64,000 bases of DNA. Origin: Micractinium sp. NFX-FRZ (Eukaryota > Chlorophyta > Trebouxiophyceae > Chlorellales > Chlorellaceae). Numbering within the stretch: the first letter of the stretch is position 1; every line of letters starts with the position of its first letter. The notes beneath the pieces were generated by a model, which was not told where the DNA came from, searched no databases, and saw only the letters and a list, made by a program, of their open reading frames with translations. Below are positions 52,036 to 63,197 of this stretch, one piece after another. Location of the stretch: the NCBI GenBank assembly GCA_029339195.1, contig JAPTJF010000187.1:1-64000 (forward strand), read 5' to 3'. A program made the translations under genes and the position numbers.

Positions 52036-55000
52036 TCAGGAGGGGATGTACTCAAAGGGCTCGGGGGGCGGCGGCTCGTCGGCGCTGCCTGCCGCGGGCG
52101 CCACTGCCGCGGGCGCTGCCGCCGCCTCGCCGTCTGCGGGGGCAGCCGCCGCAGCCGCCGGGGCGGGTTTGTCCTCCTGGAACATGTACTCGGCCTCCCC
52201 TGCCTCGGGCTGGGTGTCCTTGAGCACCACAAAGCCTGCGGGGCGGTGGGTGGAGGAGAAGGCGAAGAGGCGGGGTGAGCTGTTTGAAAGCAGAGGGGAC
52301 ACGGGAGGGTGAAGGGGAGGCAGGCAGGCTGTTGCTGAGCAGCGCAAAAGGCTGCGGAAGGTACAGCAGCAGGCAGGCGCGAGCAGCGCACACCAGGCAA
52401 GAGCGGCAGACAAAGAAAAGGGCATGCAGAGTGAGAGCATCAGGCACAGACAGGGTGGCAGGCAGAGAGAGGCAGTGGAAGACAGAGCGGAAGCGGGGCG
52501 GCATTTCTCACCAGAGGTGGCGGGACGGATGGGCACAAACCGCTGGCCCTCCGGGAAGGAGATGAACCTGCGCTGAGCTGGCGCCACGCGGATGGGGTTG
52601 TCCACTGCACACGACAGGAGGGAGGTGTATTGAGAGCAGGGCCGAGGGGGTTGATATTTTGACGGGCTGGGTGCGGTGAGGGGATTGAAGGGGGAACGGG
52701 GGTCCCCTCCCCATGTCCACACTGGAAATACCCACACCACACTCATTTTAGCTCAGCCCAAACACCCGCGAAGCTGCTGGGCTCGGGCTGCCAGGCGCGG
52801 CAGCGCTGCCGCTTCCTCGTCCTCCAGACTGACACCTCCGTCCCAACGAGTCCCGAGGTGCCAAGCCAGCTACCTCCCACCCTCCCCACCCACCGGTGAA
52901 GCTGCTGGGCACGGGATGCCAGGCGCTGCTGCCTCCCCATCTTGCCGACTGACACCTCCCCCTGTCATGTCCCGCAGAACTTGCATGAACCGCCCCCACC
53001 CTCCCCACCCACCGGTAAAGCTGCTGGGCTCGGGCTCAGGCGCCGCCGCCTTCTCCCCCACCTCCTCCTTCTTCTCCCCGCCCTCAGCCGCCGCCGCGCC
53101 CGCCTCGCCGCCAGCCGCGCCAGCCGCCGCCGGCGCATCCTCCTCCATCGCCTGTGCGTCGCCCGCGGCTGCCGCCTCGCCGCTGGGGCCCGCTGCTGCC
53201 GCGTCCTTGGCCTTCTTGGCGGCGCGGGCCTTGGCGCGGGCCGTGGTGGAAAGCACGGCGGTGGGCACCTGCAAGTGGGAAGGGTGTGGCGGGGCACACT
53301 TCAAATTTTTCCTTAGGGGGACCCGAAGTCCGGGGGCGGGCCGCTCTGGCAGCCCTCCTGGAGCATAGATTCGGACCATAGGCCCTATCAAACATGTTTT
53401 CAAGCTCCAGGGCCCTCTCGGGGCGGGCCGCAAGCCCCGCGGCATGTTGGCCGGGCCGCTGGGACGGCCGGAGCCGGGCTCTTTGCTTTGCTTGAGGTCC
53501 AAATGCATGCCGGGAGTCCTTTGAACCGCGCAGCGGTTCGAAAAGAGCATACTCCTGGGCAGGCATGTGCTCGGGATGTCCCGCGCCTCTCTTTCAAGTC
53601 GTCCGCACCCTCCCATACCATTTGGTTTTGCGATAGAAACACCCCGAAAGGGGCGGAAGCCTCCCCAGTTCTAGTCCTGACTGCCGCCGGCCGCCGCCGC
53701 CACCGCCGCTGGCAGGCGGCGGCAGCGGCTGGGCTGACGGCAGCAGCACCAACTACAGAGGCAGTGTCAGCCAACAGTACCAGAAACCCCACGGGTCGTC
53801 TGCGGCCGCTGCAGGCTGCGCAGCACATTCTGGTCCAGCCCTTGCAACGCGCTCTGGGCTGCCGCTCGCAGCGCCCCGACGGCAGAGGCGCCTCGGCCGC
53901 CAGCCCGACGGCGCGGGCATCGGCAGACTCGCTGGGCTAATCCCGCCGGCCTGGCATGCGCTTCCCCATGCCCTGCATTCCTGAGACTCCAAGCAGTGAG
54001 TGGGGAGTTCAGGGCAGCAAGTATGCGGCCCCCACCAGCAGGCGGCTGGCTGGGTGCAGGCGCGCGCCGGCGGGGCACCCGCCGTCGCCCGCGGCAGTGC
54101 TGCAGCGTCTTTGGCCGCGGCGCAGCTAGTGCCTTCTGCACTTGTATCGATATACAACAGACTGGGCGGGCCAGGGGCGCCCCAGCGGGCTCTCCCGGCG
54201 CGTTTGCCACTGGCCCGCGGGGGAGTTTCGCGCGCGCTCCAAGGGCGTTTTTGGGCGCCCGGCCGCTGGCAGCTGGCTCTCAGACACGTTTAGAAGGTTT
54301 TGTGCAACGCAAAACTGCCTCAAACAAGAGAGCGAAGGACCTCGGCAATGGGTTGGCCCGCACGGGCAGCCCCCGCACGAGTTTTATTGCAGAAACCGTA
54401 GCTAAGGGTATGTGAAGGGGAAAGTGAAAAGTCCGAGGGAGAATGGTGCAGAATTGAGACCGAGGGAAACTCCCTTCGGGTCCCCCTAAGGAAAAATTTG
54501 AAGTGGGGCAGGGGAGGGGCAGTGAGCCGGGTGCACTGTGGCGCCGGTGCCTTGGGCAGGGAAAGGAGAGGAGGAGGCACAGCCAGGGTCGACACCCCTT
54601 TGGGATCAACCCAGCCTGCCACACTGCCCGGAACAACGCCCAGCCGCCCCACCCCCACACCCCGCATGCGTCACACCTCCCCTGAGATCCCACACACCCA
54701 CCTTGCTGCCGCCCTTCTTCTCGTCCACCTTCACCGGCGGGGCGTAGGCAAACTGGGAGGGCCGGCAGTTGCTGACCACCTGCAGCTCGAGGGTGAGGGG
54801 AGGAGCATTCTTTGGGTATGTCCAGGTTGGTAACAAGCAGTTGCCGCTCAATGGCAGGTTTCAACAGCGAGCAAGAAGGGAGGTGGCTGGGCAGGGCAAG
54901 GTCGGCCAGGTGGCCCTCCCAGGCCCACCACTCAGCGCCCCTCTGCCCCCCCCTAGCCCCCCCCACACACCTGGAAGGCCTTGGGTGCCCGCAGGCTGGC

Positions 55001-58000
55001 GTCCACGCCAATCAGCGCGGTGGGTTGCACCGCCAGCGAGATGCAGTACGACAGCGGGTACCAGTACCAGTACTGCGTGAACAGGGCCAGGCCGATGACA
55101 GCAGTGCGCCTGCAGCGGAGGAGGATGTACAAGTGTGATACGTGCTGTGCGTGTGGTACGACAGGGGCCACAACACACCAGCAAGCGAGGAGGACTGCAA
55201 CAAGGCAGCCAGCACATGGACACGCAGCATTGCACACAGGAGCAAGGCAGCTCACAGAACCAGGCAACCATCTGGCATGGTCGGTGCAGGAGCGCAGGCC
55301 GGCAGCCCTGCCCAACAACCACAACTGCAGCGCTGGACAGCGCCAGCAGTGCACAGTGCCAGCACACATACACCACCCCAGCGCCCAGCACCCACCTGAA
55401 GTGCCCGGTGCGTGAGCGCAGGCCGATGGTGGCGTTGCGCCCGCCGGCATCCAGGATGCCCGCCGCCATGATGGCGCCCATGCGGGTCATGATCTGCACG
55501 ACATGAACGCTGTGGTCAGTGGGGCACCATGACAATGGCACAGCACAGCGCACCCAGCGAAGTTCAACATGCGACAGTGCCTGCCGCCCTGATGGCGCCC
55601 ATGCATGAGGGTCGTGACCTGCATGCTGTGGTTCCTGAAGAAGTGCACATTGGAAGCACCCACGTCTGCCCATTGCTGACATACAGCCGGTTGATGTGCT
55701 CCCAGCGCCAGCAACAACACCCCCTCCCCCTCCTCCCATGCATCCCCAGGGAACAAAACACATGCCACCCAACCCACCTCTGCCCCCTTGTTGCCGTACA
55801 GCCGGTTGATGTGCTCCCTCAGCGGTTTCACTCGCGACTCCTGCTGCCCCACCAGCACCAGCGCCAGCGCTATCAGCGCCCCCTGCTGCACAAAGTCCAC
55901 GCTGTCCCTGCAAGAGGAATGAATGAGCAGATGACGGTGGGCGGGTGAGACAAGCAACCAGGTGGGGAGGGGCGCAAAAGGGAGGAGTCCGCATTGGTGG
56001 ATGAGCTTGGGCACGCCGCACAAGGGGCACGCTACGCTGGCCCGGCACAGCGTCTCTCGCAGCTGCCCAACCACATGAGCACCGCAGGACACTGTGCTCA
56101 GCTGACCAGCCTGCCCAGCCCAGCCGCATGCCTCAGCGTCACGTGTCAACCTTGCACACAGCAGCCTGCCTTCACTGAGCTATACACTACCACACATCAA
56201 CTCACTTGACCAGCGGCTCCAGCAGCGCCACCGCCTCGCGCAGGCCGGTGCCGGCGCAGGCAATGCCCACAGCCATGGCGGCGCCGTAGCTGCGGGGGTG
56301 AGGTAGGGGGAAGGGAGGAGGGTTGCCGCATGTGGGTGCGTGCCTGTCTGGGGTGGGCATGCCGATGCCGGCACAGGCACAGCCATGCCACAGCCATGGC
56401 GGCGCCGAAGGCAGGCAGCGTGAGCGAGCATGCGGGGAGAAGGCATGCGGGGTGAAGGCATGCAGGCGGCAGGCAGGCAGAACATGAGGCCGGTGAGTGT
56501 ACGGCTCTCCCACGCCACCCCCTCTAGGCTCTCACAATACCACATGCTTCATTGCTATCCAACTGTGCACAGCCAGGCTCACCGCACGTGCGGGTTGTAC
56601 GACTCTGACAGCAGGCTGACAATCTTGGGGCACTGCTCCGGCGTGGAGGCCAGCACAAAGCCCAGGTTGGTGACGGCGGCACGGCGCACATCATTAGACA
56701 CGTCTGCACGGGATGCATGGTTCGGGGGGCATGGTTCAAGGTTTCAGGACAACAGGTCATGAAGGTGTGGCAGGTTGGGTCGAGAGGCGAGCGGGCAGGG
56801 GGGCAGCACACATCCCAGGTTGTGACGGTGTCGGCGGCACAGATCGCCCGACACATCTGCATGGTCCAGCAATGCAAGGGAGATGAGCAGCAGCCCAGCT
56901 GGAGAGAGGGGCTCCTGGCTGCCGCTTTCCGACCCTCCCATGAAGCGTCCTCCTGAACATGCACGGAGGAGCTCAGCTCATTGCAGCGCCCCCCACAACC
57001 CTGCATTGACAGCTCACCGGACACCGCAAAGTGCAGCAGCTTCTGGATGGCTGCGTTGTTGGAGGTGCCGCAGTAGGCGAGGCCCGTCACAAACATGCCG
57101 CCGTAGCGCAGGATGGGGTCCTGGGGGGAGCGCAGGGGAGGGGAGGGAAAGGAAGGGGTGGGTAAAGGCAGGTAGGAGGAGAGAAGTGGATTGAGGACTG
57201 ATGGGTGTGGGGTCGCACAACGCATGCCGCCGTAACTCGGGATGCGGTCACAGGCGGAATGGGTGGAGGGACAGGGTGAGTGGGGTGGGCGCAGTGGATA
57301 TGGCAACTTCAGCAGCAGTGGTGGGAGAATGATAGGGTAAGCACAGAGCGCACATCCGGTGATCGCAGGCGTACATGGCGTCTATCTCCATCACCCCCTC
57401 TACCTCCTCCCATGGCCCCACATTGCCACAAACAAACACAGGTGTGGGCAGCAGGCTCACCAGCTCATGCATCATCTGTCTCACCCATCCCCTTAGCCTG
57501 CCTTTTATCAACCAGCCTTTGATGCCTGCATTCCCGCAAACAAACACACGTGTGGCCACCAACCCACCAGCTCATGCGTCATCTGCTCAATCATCCCCTC
57601 TGCCGCCTCCTCCCTCCCGTACTGGATCAGCGCCAGGCCGACAGCCACGCCCCGGATGATCTTCTCGTGCTGCGGGGTGGGGATGGGTGGGAGGACAGTG
57701 GGGGGGAATGCCCAGAAAGGTTGGGTGCAAGTCCGGTGAGGTGGCAGGTGCGCAGTGGGAGGCGGGCAGGCACCCCTTGGGCAGGCAGCGTGCTGCACAG
57801 TGTGAGCATGAGGACAACTCCAAGCGAGCAAACGGGCACACCGGCCCTGAGCTTAATACACATGAACCCCACCTGCGTGTCGTGTGCATACGCCAGCAGC
57901 TCCGCCGCCTTCTCGGTGCCGCTGCCCGCGCACAGCAGGCCCAGGCTGAGGCCCGCCGCCTCGCCAGCCACTGCAGCAAGAGGAGGCAAGACAGAGGGTG

Positions 58001-61000
58001 GGTGCAGGGCAGAGGGGGAGCACAGAAGAATTATAGTGGCTGCTGCAAACTGTGGACGGTGTTCAGCAAAACAACGTCAGCTGCTTTCCGAGAGAAGTGC
58101 GAAACCCACACGCAGACAGAGTACGACCTGTTCACACTGTCGACGAGCCCAGCTGTCGTGGCTTCCTCCAACGCCTCGCCACCCCGCCCACGAATAGAGA
58201 GTTGGCACCCCACACACGAAAGGAAAGGACAGAAAGGACAGAAGAAGACGGTGATCAGCTCACCCGCGTTGTCCATGTACAGCACATTCTTCACATCCTC
58301 AAACGCCTCGTCATCCTGGGTGCCCAGAGCCGCAATGCCCAGGCCCAAGCACGCGCCGTGCTGGATGACCTGCGGGGCAGCAGGAGGGGCAATAGGGTTG
58401 GGTGCGGGTGGTGGGGGGTACGCACAGGGAATGGGTGCCCCCGGCGGCAGGTTGGAACATTTAGACGAGCGCCTGACCAATGTGTTGCCAACTGCAGAAC
58501 CCAACCAGACTCGCTCACTCACCCCCTTGCTCATATCCCCCTCTCAAACACGCGCCCTGTTTCTCTCACACTCCCGCGCACCTCGTGCTGCGTGGCCCGC
58601 AGGGAATCGAGCAGGAACTGGCGCACCCCCTGGCCGTGGCTGGTGTGGATCAAGCCCAGCGCATACAGCGCGCCGCCCTCTGCAGGGGTGGGGAGCAGCA
58701 GGCAGGCAGGCGTGGGTCGGCAGGGCCAAAGGGTGAGCATAGCCGGCGGTGGCAGGCAGGTGGGTGTGCATGCCACACCAGCATGCAAGCACGGGCATGG
58801 CGAACACGGCAGGAGACGCGGACTGGGAGCACGCTTTGGCAGGCAGCAGCCACGTGCAGCATGGCCGGGCACCCACACTGGCAAGCGCGCGGGCATATGC
58901 ATGCAGGCGGGCAGAGCAGGCGGTTGAGCAGGCGGGCAGCCCCCCGCAGGCAGCTGGCCCAGCAGGCGGGCCGGGGGAGGCGGGCGGGCGCACCGGAGAA
59001 GGGGCTGGGTGTGGAGCCTCCCGGTGCCGAGGGCAGGTAGGGTGCCATGATGGCGCGGCTCTTGCCCACGTTGCCGCGGTGGATCACGCCCAGGCCTGAG
59101 GGAGGGAGGGAGGAGGGAGGGGAGCGGGGTCAGGGTGACAGGCTCCTGGGAAAACAGCTCGGCAGGAGTGTGGCCATCCTCACTCAGCCCCCGCCCCCGC
59201 ATGGAGCTGTGTAAACCACAATACACACATGCGCGCTCCTCTTTTCCCCATGCAGACTGAAGACCCATCAAACGCTCAAAGCGCTGCTGCAACACTCACC
59301 CGCGGTGGCCGAGAACTTGGCCCAGTTGGTGGCCTTCTTCAGCCAGTCCAGGTTCTCCCGCAGGAAGGCGTCCACCGTGGTGCCGCAGTGCATGAGGGCG
59401 TTGGAGAAGACGGCGGCGGAGTGGCACACCGAGTTGCGGGGCTCCACCGTGGCGCGGATGTTCTTCAGGATCTGCGGGTGAGGTAAGGTGGAAAGAACGG
59501 GGAGAAAACACGAGGACAGTAAGAAAGAGGAAGAGGGGCTCCACGGTGCGCTAATGTTCTTCAGGATCTGCGCAAGAGGGGGAGGGGAGTGCAAAGAATG
59601 TGAGAACGGATGGTGCGGGGCTCCGCGGTGGCGCGGATGTTGTTCAGGATCTGCGCAGAGCCTAGAACCCCACCCCACATGCCCCTGCCGCTCAGCGTGG
59701 TCAACGTAAGCCAGGGCTGGCCCACCCCTCAACCCCACGTATCATACACACTCTTTACTAACCAACATGCGTCAATCAGGTTCACTGCCCCACCTGCAGG
59801 TCGGCATGGTTGAGGCGTGCCAGGAACTGGCGCTCCAGCTCGATGGGCACATCACCAGACAGCACCGTCTGCGGCAGTTCGGGGAAATGGGAAGGAAGCA
59901 TTGAATATAGGCATTGAGAGGGTGGCAGAGGAGCGAGGCATGAACTGGCGGTCCAGCTAAATAGGCACAATACTTGAGGCAGGTTGGGGGGCAGAGAAGG
60001 GATGCCGGGATGTTGGGGGTCCAGTGTTGAGGAAGGGAAGGGGCTGGGAGGTTGATTAATTGCCACGATGTGGGAGAACACCAGCAGAGACATGGGCGCT
60101 GCGCTCACGCCGCAGCATGCAGGCAAGTGGGGCGGCATGCCACAGTACTCCGAACCTGCTGCAACGCACCGCAGAACACCACAGCATAGCGGCCCAGCCC
60201 CCTTCCGACCTTCCCATCTCCCCTCTAATGCGCCCACCTTGAACAGCGCAAGGCGCTTCACAAACGGTGAGGCCTCCTCCTCTGCCGCCGCCGGCTCTGC
60301 AGCTGCAGCCGCAGCCCCTTCCGCAGGAGCGGCAGCAGCAGCCGGCTCATCTGTCTCCATCTGCTGCTCGCCCTCTGCAGCAGCAGCAGCAGCAGCAGGA
60401 GCGGCCCCTGCAGCACCAGCTGGCACCAGCGCATCCAGCTTGGCAGTGACCTGGCGCAGCGGCACAGCAGGGGAGGGTGGGGAGGTGAGCGGGCACATCA
60501 TAAGGTCGGTGCGTGGTGGGCAAGTGCCAAGGCTCGCAGGCAGGCAGACAGGCAGGCGGAACACCAACTGCCCAGCACACCTGCCCTTTGGCCCTCCCTC
60601 TATGAACATCATTGCCAGCCGCACGCAACTCGCTAGACCACCCACGCACTTCCCCAGCCATTCCTCTCATCAATTCTCACGCCCACCCTGCCCCACCCAC
60701 CCTGAGCACGAATGCCCTAATCAGCGCGCCCTACTCACCTTGAGCATGAATGCCTGCAGCTCCGAGTCCACCAGGTCGAAGGCAATCTGGTAGGCCAGCA
60801 GGGAGTCATCGTCGGAACCACTGCAGCACAGAATTGAGGGGACAGGCATTGTGAGAAAGGCAGCAGGCATCCAGGTGGCGGGCCAGGCTGGCGGCGGGCC
60901 AGGCAGCCGCCGCCCAGCAGCGCAAAAGCACCAGGCTCACCCCAGCAGGCGCGCCAGGATGGCTGCCACCTCATCGGCGTCGTCCAGGCTCATCAGGCAC

Positions 61001-62963
61001 TGGCAGATGGCGCCGTAGTCGGGCTGCGGCACCCCCTCATACAGCCGCACCACCAGGCGCAGCACCTGCCAGGTGTTAGGGAGGCACAGCAGAACATGCC
61101 CCGGGTTGGCAGGTGCAGAGGCAACAACAGCAGCAGCAGGCGGCAGCGGCACGCTATGCAGGTGCTAGGCAAGAGCAGGAACGGCTTGGCGCCTGCATCC
61201 AGCCCCAACCGCAACCCTGCCCCCGTCCCTCGCCCTGACCACATTGCCCCACCTGGCTGCAAAACTGGCAGCTGACACGCATGACAGCAGGAGCAGCAGC
61301 CCACCCTCGTGTCCACCTCTGCCCTCCTTGGCTGCAATATTGGCGGCTGACGAGCGTACCAGCAGCAGCATCCCAACCTTCTGCCCACCAACGCCCCACC
61401 TGGCTGCGGAATTGGCGGCTGACGAGCGTGACAGCAGCAGCAGCCCGCCCTCGTGCCCACCACCTCATCCCACCTGGCTGCGGAACTGGCGGCTGACCAG
61501 CAGGCGCTGGCTCACGTCCAGTGCATACTTGAGCGTCTTCTCTGGGTCTGCAGAGCGGGACGAGTACCAACAGGAAAGGGAGGCGCCTATCAGCAAAAAC
61601 TGCCATGCAACGGCGCACACTAGCGCATAGATCAGCGCGTGTTCTCAAGGTCTGCCCGCACCCTGCGCCAAGCACCGCCCAACCCGACACTGCCGCCCCT
61701 CGCCCACCCAACTCCACACGACACCCAGCGCTGCTCTGCGTGACTGCCTTCTCCACCCCATCCACATGCCTCGCATGCGCCTTCTGTTTTCAGCCCACAC
61801 TTGCCTAAACAACAGTGTCCCCACCAGAGCTGCCCATCACCTCCAACTGGCCCATGCGCCTCCCATCCCCCCCATGCCTAGCCGAGGGTACCCATACACC
61901 AGAGGCGCAGCTCACTGCCACTCACCGCTGCTCCCCGTGATTGCCTTCTCCAGCTGGTCCATGCGCCTGCACTCCAGCGCCACCCCCACCGCCTGCTCGT
62001 ACTGCCGGTCCGCGTGGCACCGCTCAAACAGGCGCTCCACAATGGAGACCAGGCGGGGATCCAGCGGGGCGTCGGAGGGGGACCGCCCCTCCGCCTCAGC
62101 CACGCGCAGGTCGACGTAGGTGTCGATGCAGCGGGCTGCGAGGGCAGGGTGGCAATCATAGGGAGCAGGGAAGGAGAGTGGGCAAGGGGCGGGAGCAGCG
62201 GCCAGGCGTTGAGACATGGGACAACGCGCAGGCGTGGGTGGGGGAGGGCGCAGTGGGCGGAGGCTGGCATACAAGGCAGCGGCCCATACATGCTGCATGT
62301 ATAGCGACGCCAATACCGCATTTGGCAGGCAGTGCCACGGCATCCGCCTTGCCGCCTGAAAGTCCTTGCTAGCTGGGCAGCCAGCCCCTTGCACACTCAA
62401 TACCCACCTAGGCGCCCACCCGCCCACTCACCCAGAATGGTCTGCACGTACTCGGAGGCTGAGCCCACATCAAAGAGGGAGCCAGCACCCAGGGCATAGG
62501 TCAGCGCATCATCCAAGTCACCCAAGTGGTAAAACACCTGGGAGCAAGAGGGTGGGAAAAAAAAAGGTCAAGCGGCAGCAGTGGCAGCACAACTGCCTCC
62601 CGCCCCGCTGCTGCTTCCTAACTGCGCCCTCCACCAGGCGGCCCCGCATCCCGGCGGGCTCCTACAGACTTCCTGAGGCCCCACCGACTACCCAAGGGCC
62701 CTGCAGTGCCGCCTGATCGCCGCGGGCCGCACCTTGGAGGCCACAAGGGCCGCGAGCTCGCGGTGCGAGAACTCTTCGTCCTCATACAGCGCCTCGATCG
62801 CCGCGATGGAGCTGGCAATCTGAAACCAGAAGTCGTGCACGCTCCTGTCCAGCTGCTGCAGGGCGTGCACTTTCAGGCTGTCGTCGTCCTCCTCCAGCAG
62901 CGCCAGCACCCCGGCAGCCGAGGTGAGGGGCAGTGCCGTGGGCTGCAGCACAGCCGTGGCCAT
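52036..62963 (-). CDS. RPN2: 26S proteasome regulatory subunit RPN2 (PSMD1)
   Basis: About 24 exons encode the largest non-ATPase subunit of the proteasome 19S base, a scaffold that docks RPN13 and contacts RPN10 and the ATPase ring. Exon 1 (62963-62733) starts [21 protein letters not shown]-terminal helical repeats follow ([36 protein letters not shown]). The toroidal PC-repeat domain is clear: [92 protein letters not shown] and [15 protein letters not shown]. Two low-complexity Ala/Glu-rich insertions interrupt it (around 60270-60430 and 53050-53230). The C-terminus [14 protein letters not shown] matches the known RPN13-binding tail. The last large intron holds a transposon-like element, and at least six introns carry copies of neighbouring exon edges. 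Confidence 0.93.
52765..53035 (-). repeat. Three tandem copies of an exon end and donor in RPN2
   Basis: The real exon end (codons PSSFT, donor GTGGGTGGGG) is near 53012-53030. Copies of GGTAAAGCTGCTGGGCTCGG (plus strand) recur with their GAAGCTGCTGGGC at about 52898 and 52770, spacings of roughly 120 and 128 bp. The middle copy keeps an intact donor. Confidence 0.88.
53297..53328 (+). repeat. Left terminal inverted repeat
   Basis: 32 bp, identical to the reverse complement of 54474-54505. On the minus strand it supplies CCCCCTAAGG about 40-55 nt before the RPN2 acceptor, a possible branch-point-like sequence. Confidence 0.88.
54474..54505 (-). repeat. Right terminal inverted repeat
   Basis: 32 bp, the exact reverse complement of 53297-53328, followed directly by GGGCA. 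Confidence 0.88.
55570..55705 (-). repeat. Copies of both flanking exon edges within one RPN2 intron
   Basis: On the minus strand the intron first repeats the previous exon's end ([12 protein letters not shown] at about 55700-55665, real [13 protein letters not shown]). It then repeats the next exon's start (codons like [11 protein letters not shown] at about 55620-55575, real [11 protein letters not shown] at 55494). Confidence 0.82.
56813..56870 (-). repeat. Intronic pre-copy of RPN2 exon start
   Basis: The real exon starting [15 protein letters not shown] at about 56705 is preceded in its intron by a degenerate copy at 56870-56813, with intact CAG and about 160 bp spacing. Confidence 0.78.
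57465..57500 (-). repeat. Copy of RPN2 exon end with donor
   Basis: The minus strand repeats codons for MTHEL followed by a GTGAG donor as MMHELVS, about 107 bp into the intron after the real exon end at about 57569. Confidence 0.8.
59540..59655 (-). repeat. Two pre-copies of RPN2 exon start [11 protein letters not shown]
   Basis: The real exon begins at about 59473 with [14 protein letters not shown]. Upstream in the same intron are [11 protein letters not shown] (near 59570) and [13 protein letters not shown] (near 59652), each after a CGCAG acceptor. Confidence 0.88.
61250..61440 (-). repeat. Three copies of RPN2 exon end LVSRQFRSQ with donor
   Basis: The real exon end (codons LVSRQFRSQ, then GTGGGA) is near 61473-61500. 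Further copies follow in the intron: LVSRQFRSQ (about 61430-61400), [12 protein letters not shown] (about 61360-61335) and VSCQFCSQ with GTGGGG (about 61285-61255). Spacing is about 70-80 bp. Confidence 0.88.
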
Positions 62964-63197
62964 CGCGGCTGGCTTTTGCCGATCGTCTGATCGAGTGTGC
63001 TCTGACTGTGGCTACCCCCTTCCAGCTATTCGATGGAACTGGTGGGGGCGCTGATGACACAGATTTGGGCCCCCACGGGGCTCAAGGACGCGAGCGAGGA
63101 GCAAAGCATGGCGCGCAGCATGTGTTTGCAAGTCTCTTCTTGTCTCCTTTGCAACGCGCATTGAGGCGGCTTATCGTTGCCACGATATCTTGCAGCC
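62964..63197. promoter_or_regulatory. Compact divergent promoter of RPN2 and PsbP-like gene
   Basis: Only 234 bp separate the two start codons, so both promoters and 5' UTRs must share this stretch. No TATA box is visible. Confidence 0.5.

Larger units (their letters stand above)
53297..54505. mobile_element. TIR-flanked DNA transposon-like element, 1.2 kb
   Basis: Perfect 32-bp terminal inverted repeats begin CACTTCAAATTTTTCCTTAG on the left (53297-53328) and mirror it on the right (54474-54505). A 5-bp direct repeat GGGCA flanks the element on both sides (53292-53296 and 54506-54510), as expected of a target-site duplication. The inside is GC-rich and has only overlapping motif-free open frames (longest about 140 codons), so it looks non-autonomous. 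It sits in the RPN2 intron between the exons ending GGSK and starting VPTAVL, with its left end about 26 bp from the minus-strand 3' splice site. The CACT ends recall CACTA-type elements, but those make 3-bp duplications, so the superfamily is unresolved. Confidence 0.85.

Noticed and set aside
53400..54415. Open frames inside the TIR element as a transposase
   Set aside because: The longest frames (about 140 codons) overlap on opposite strands and show no transposase motif.
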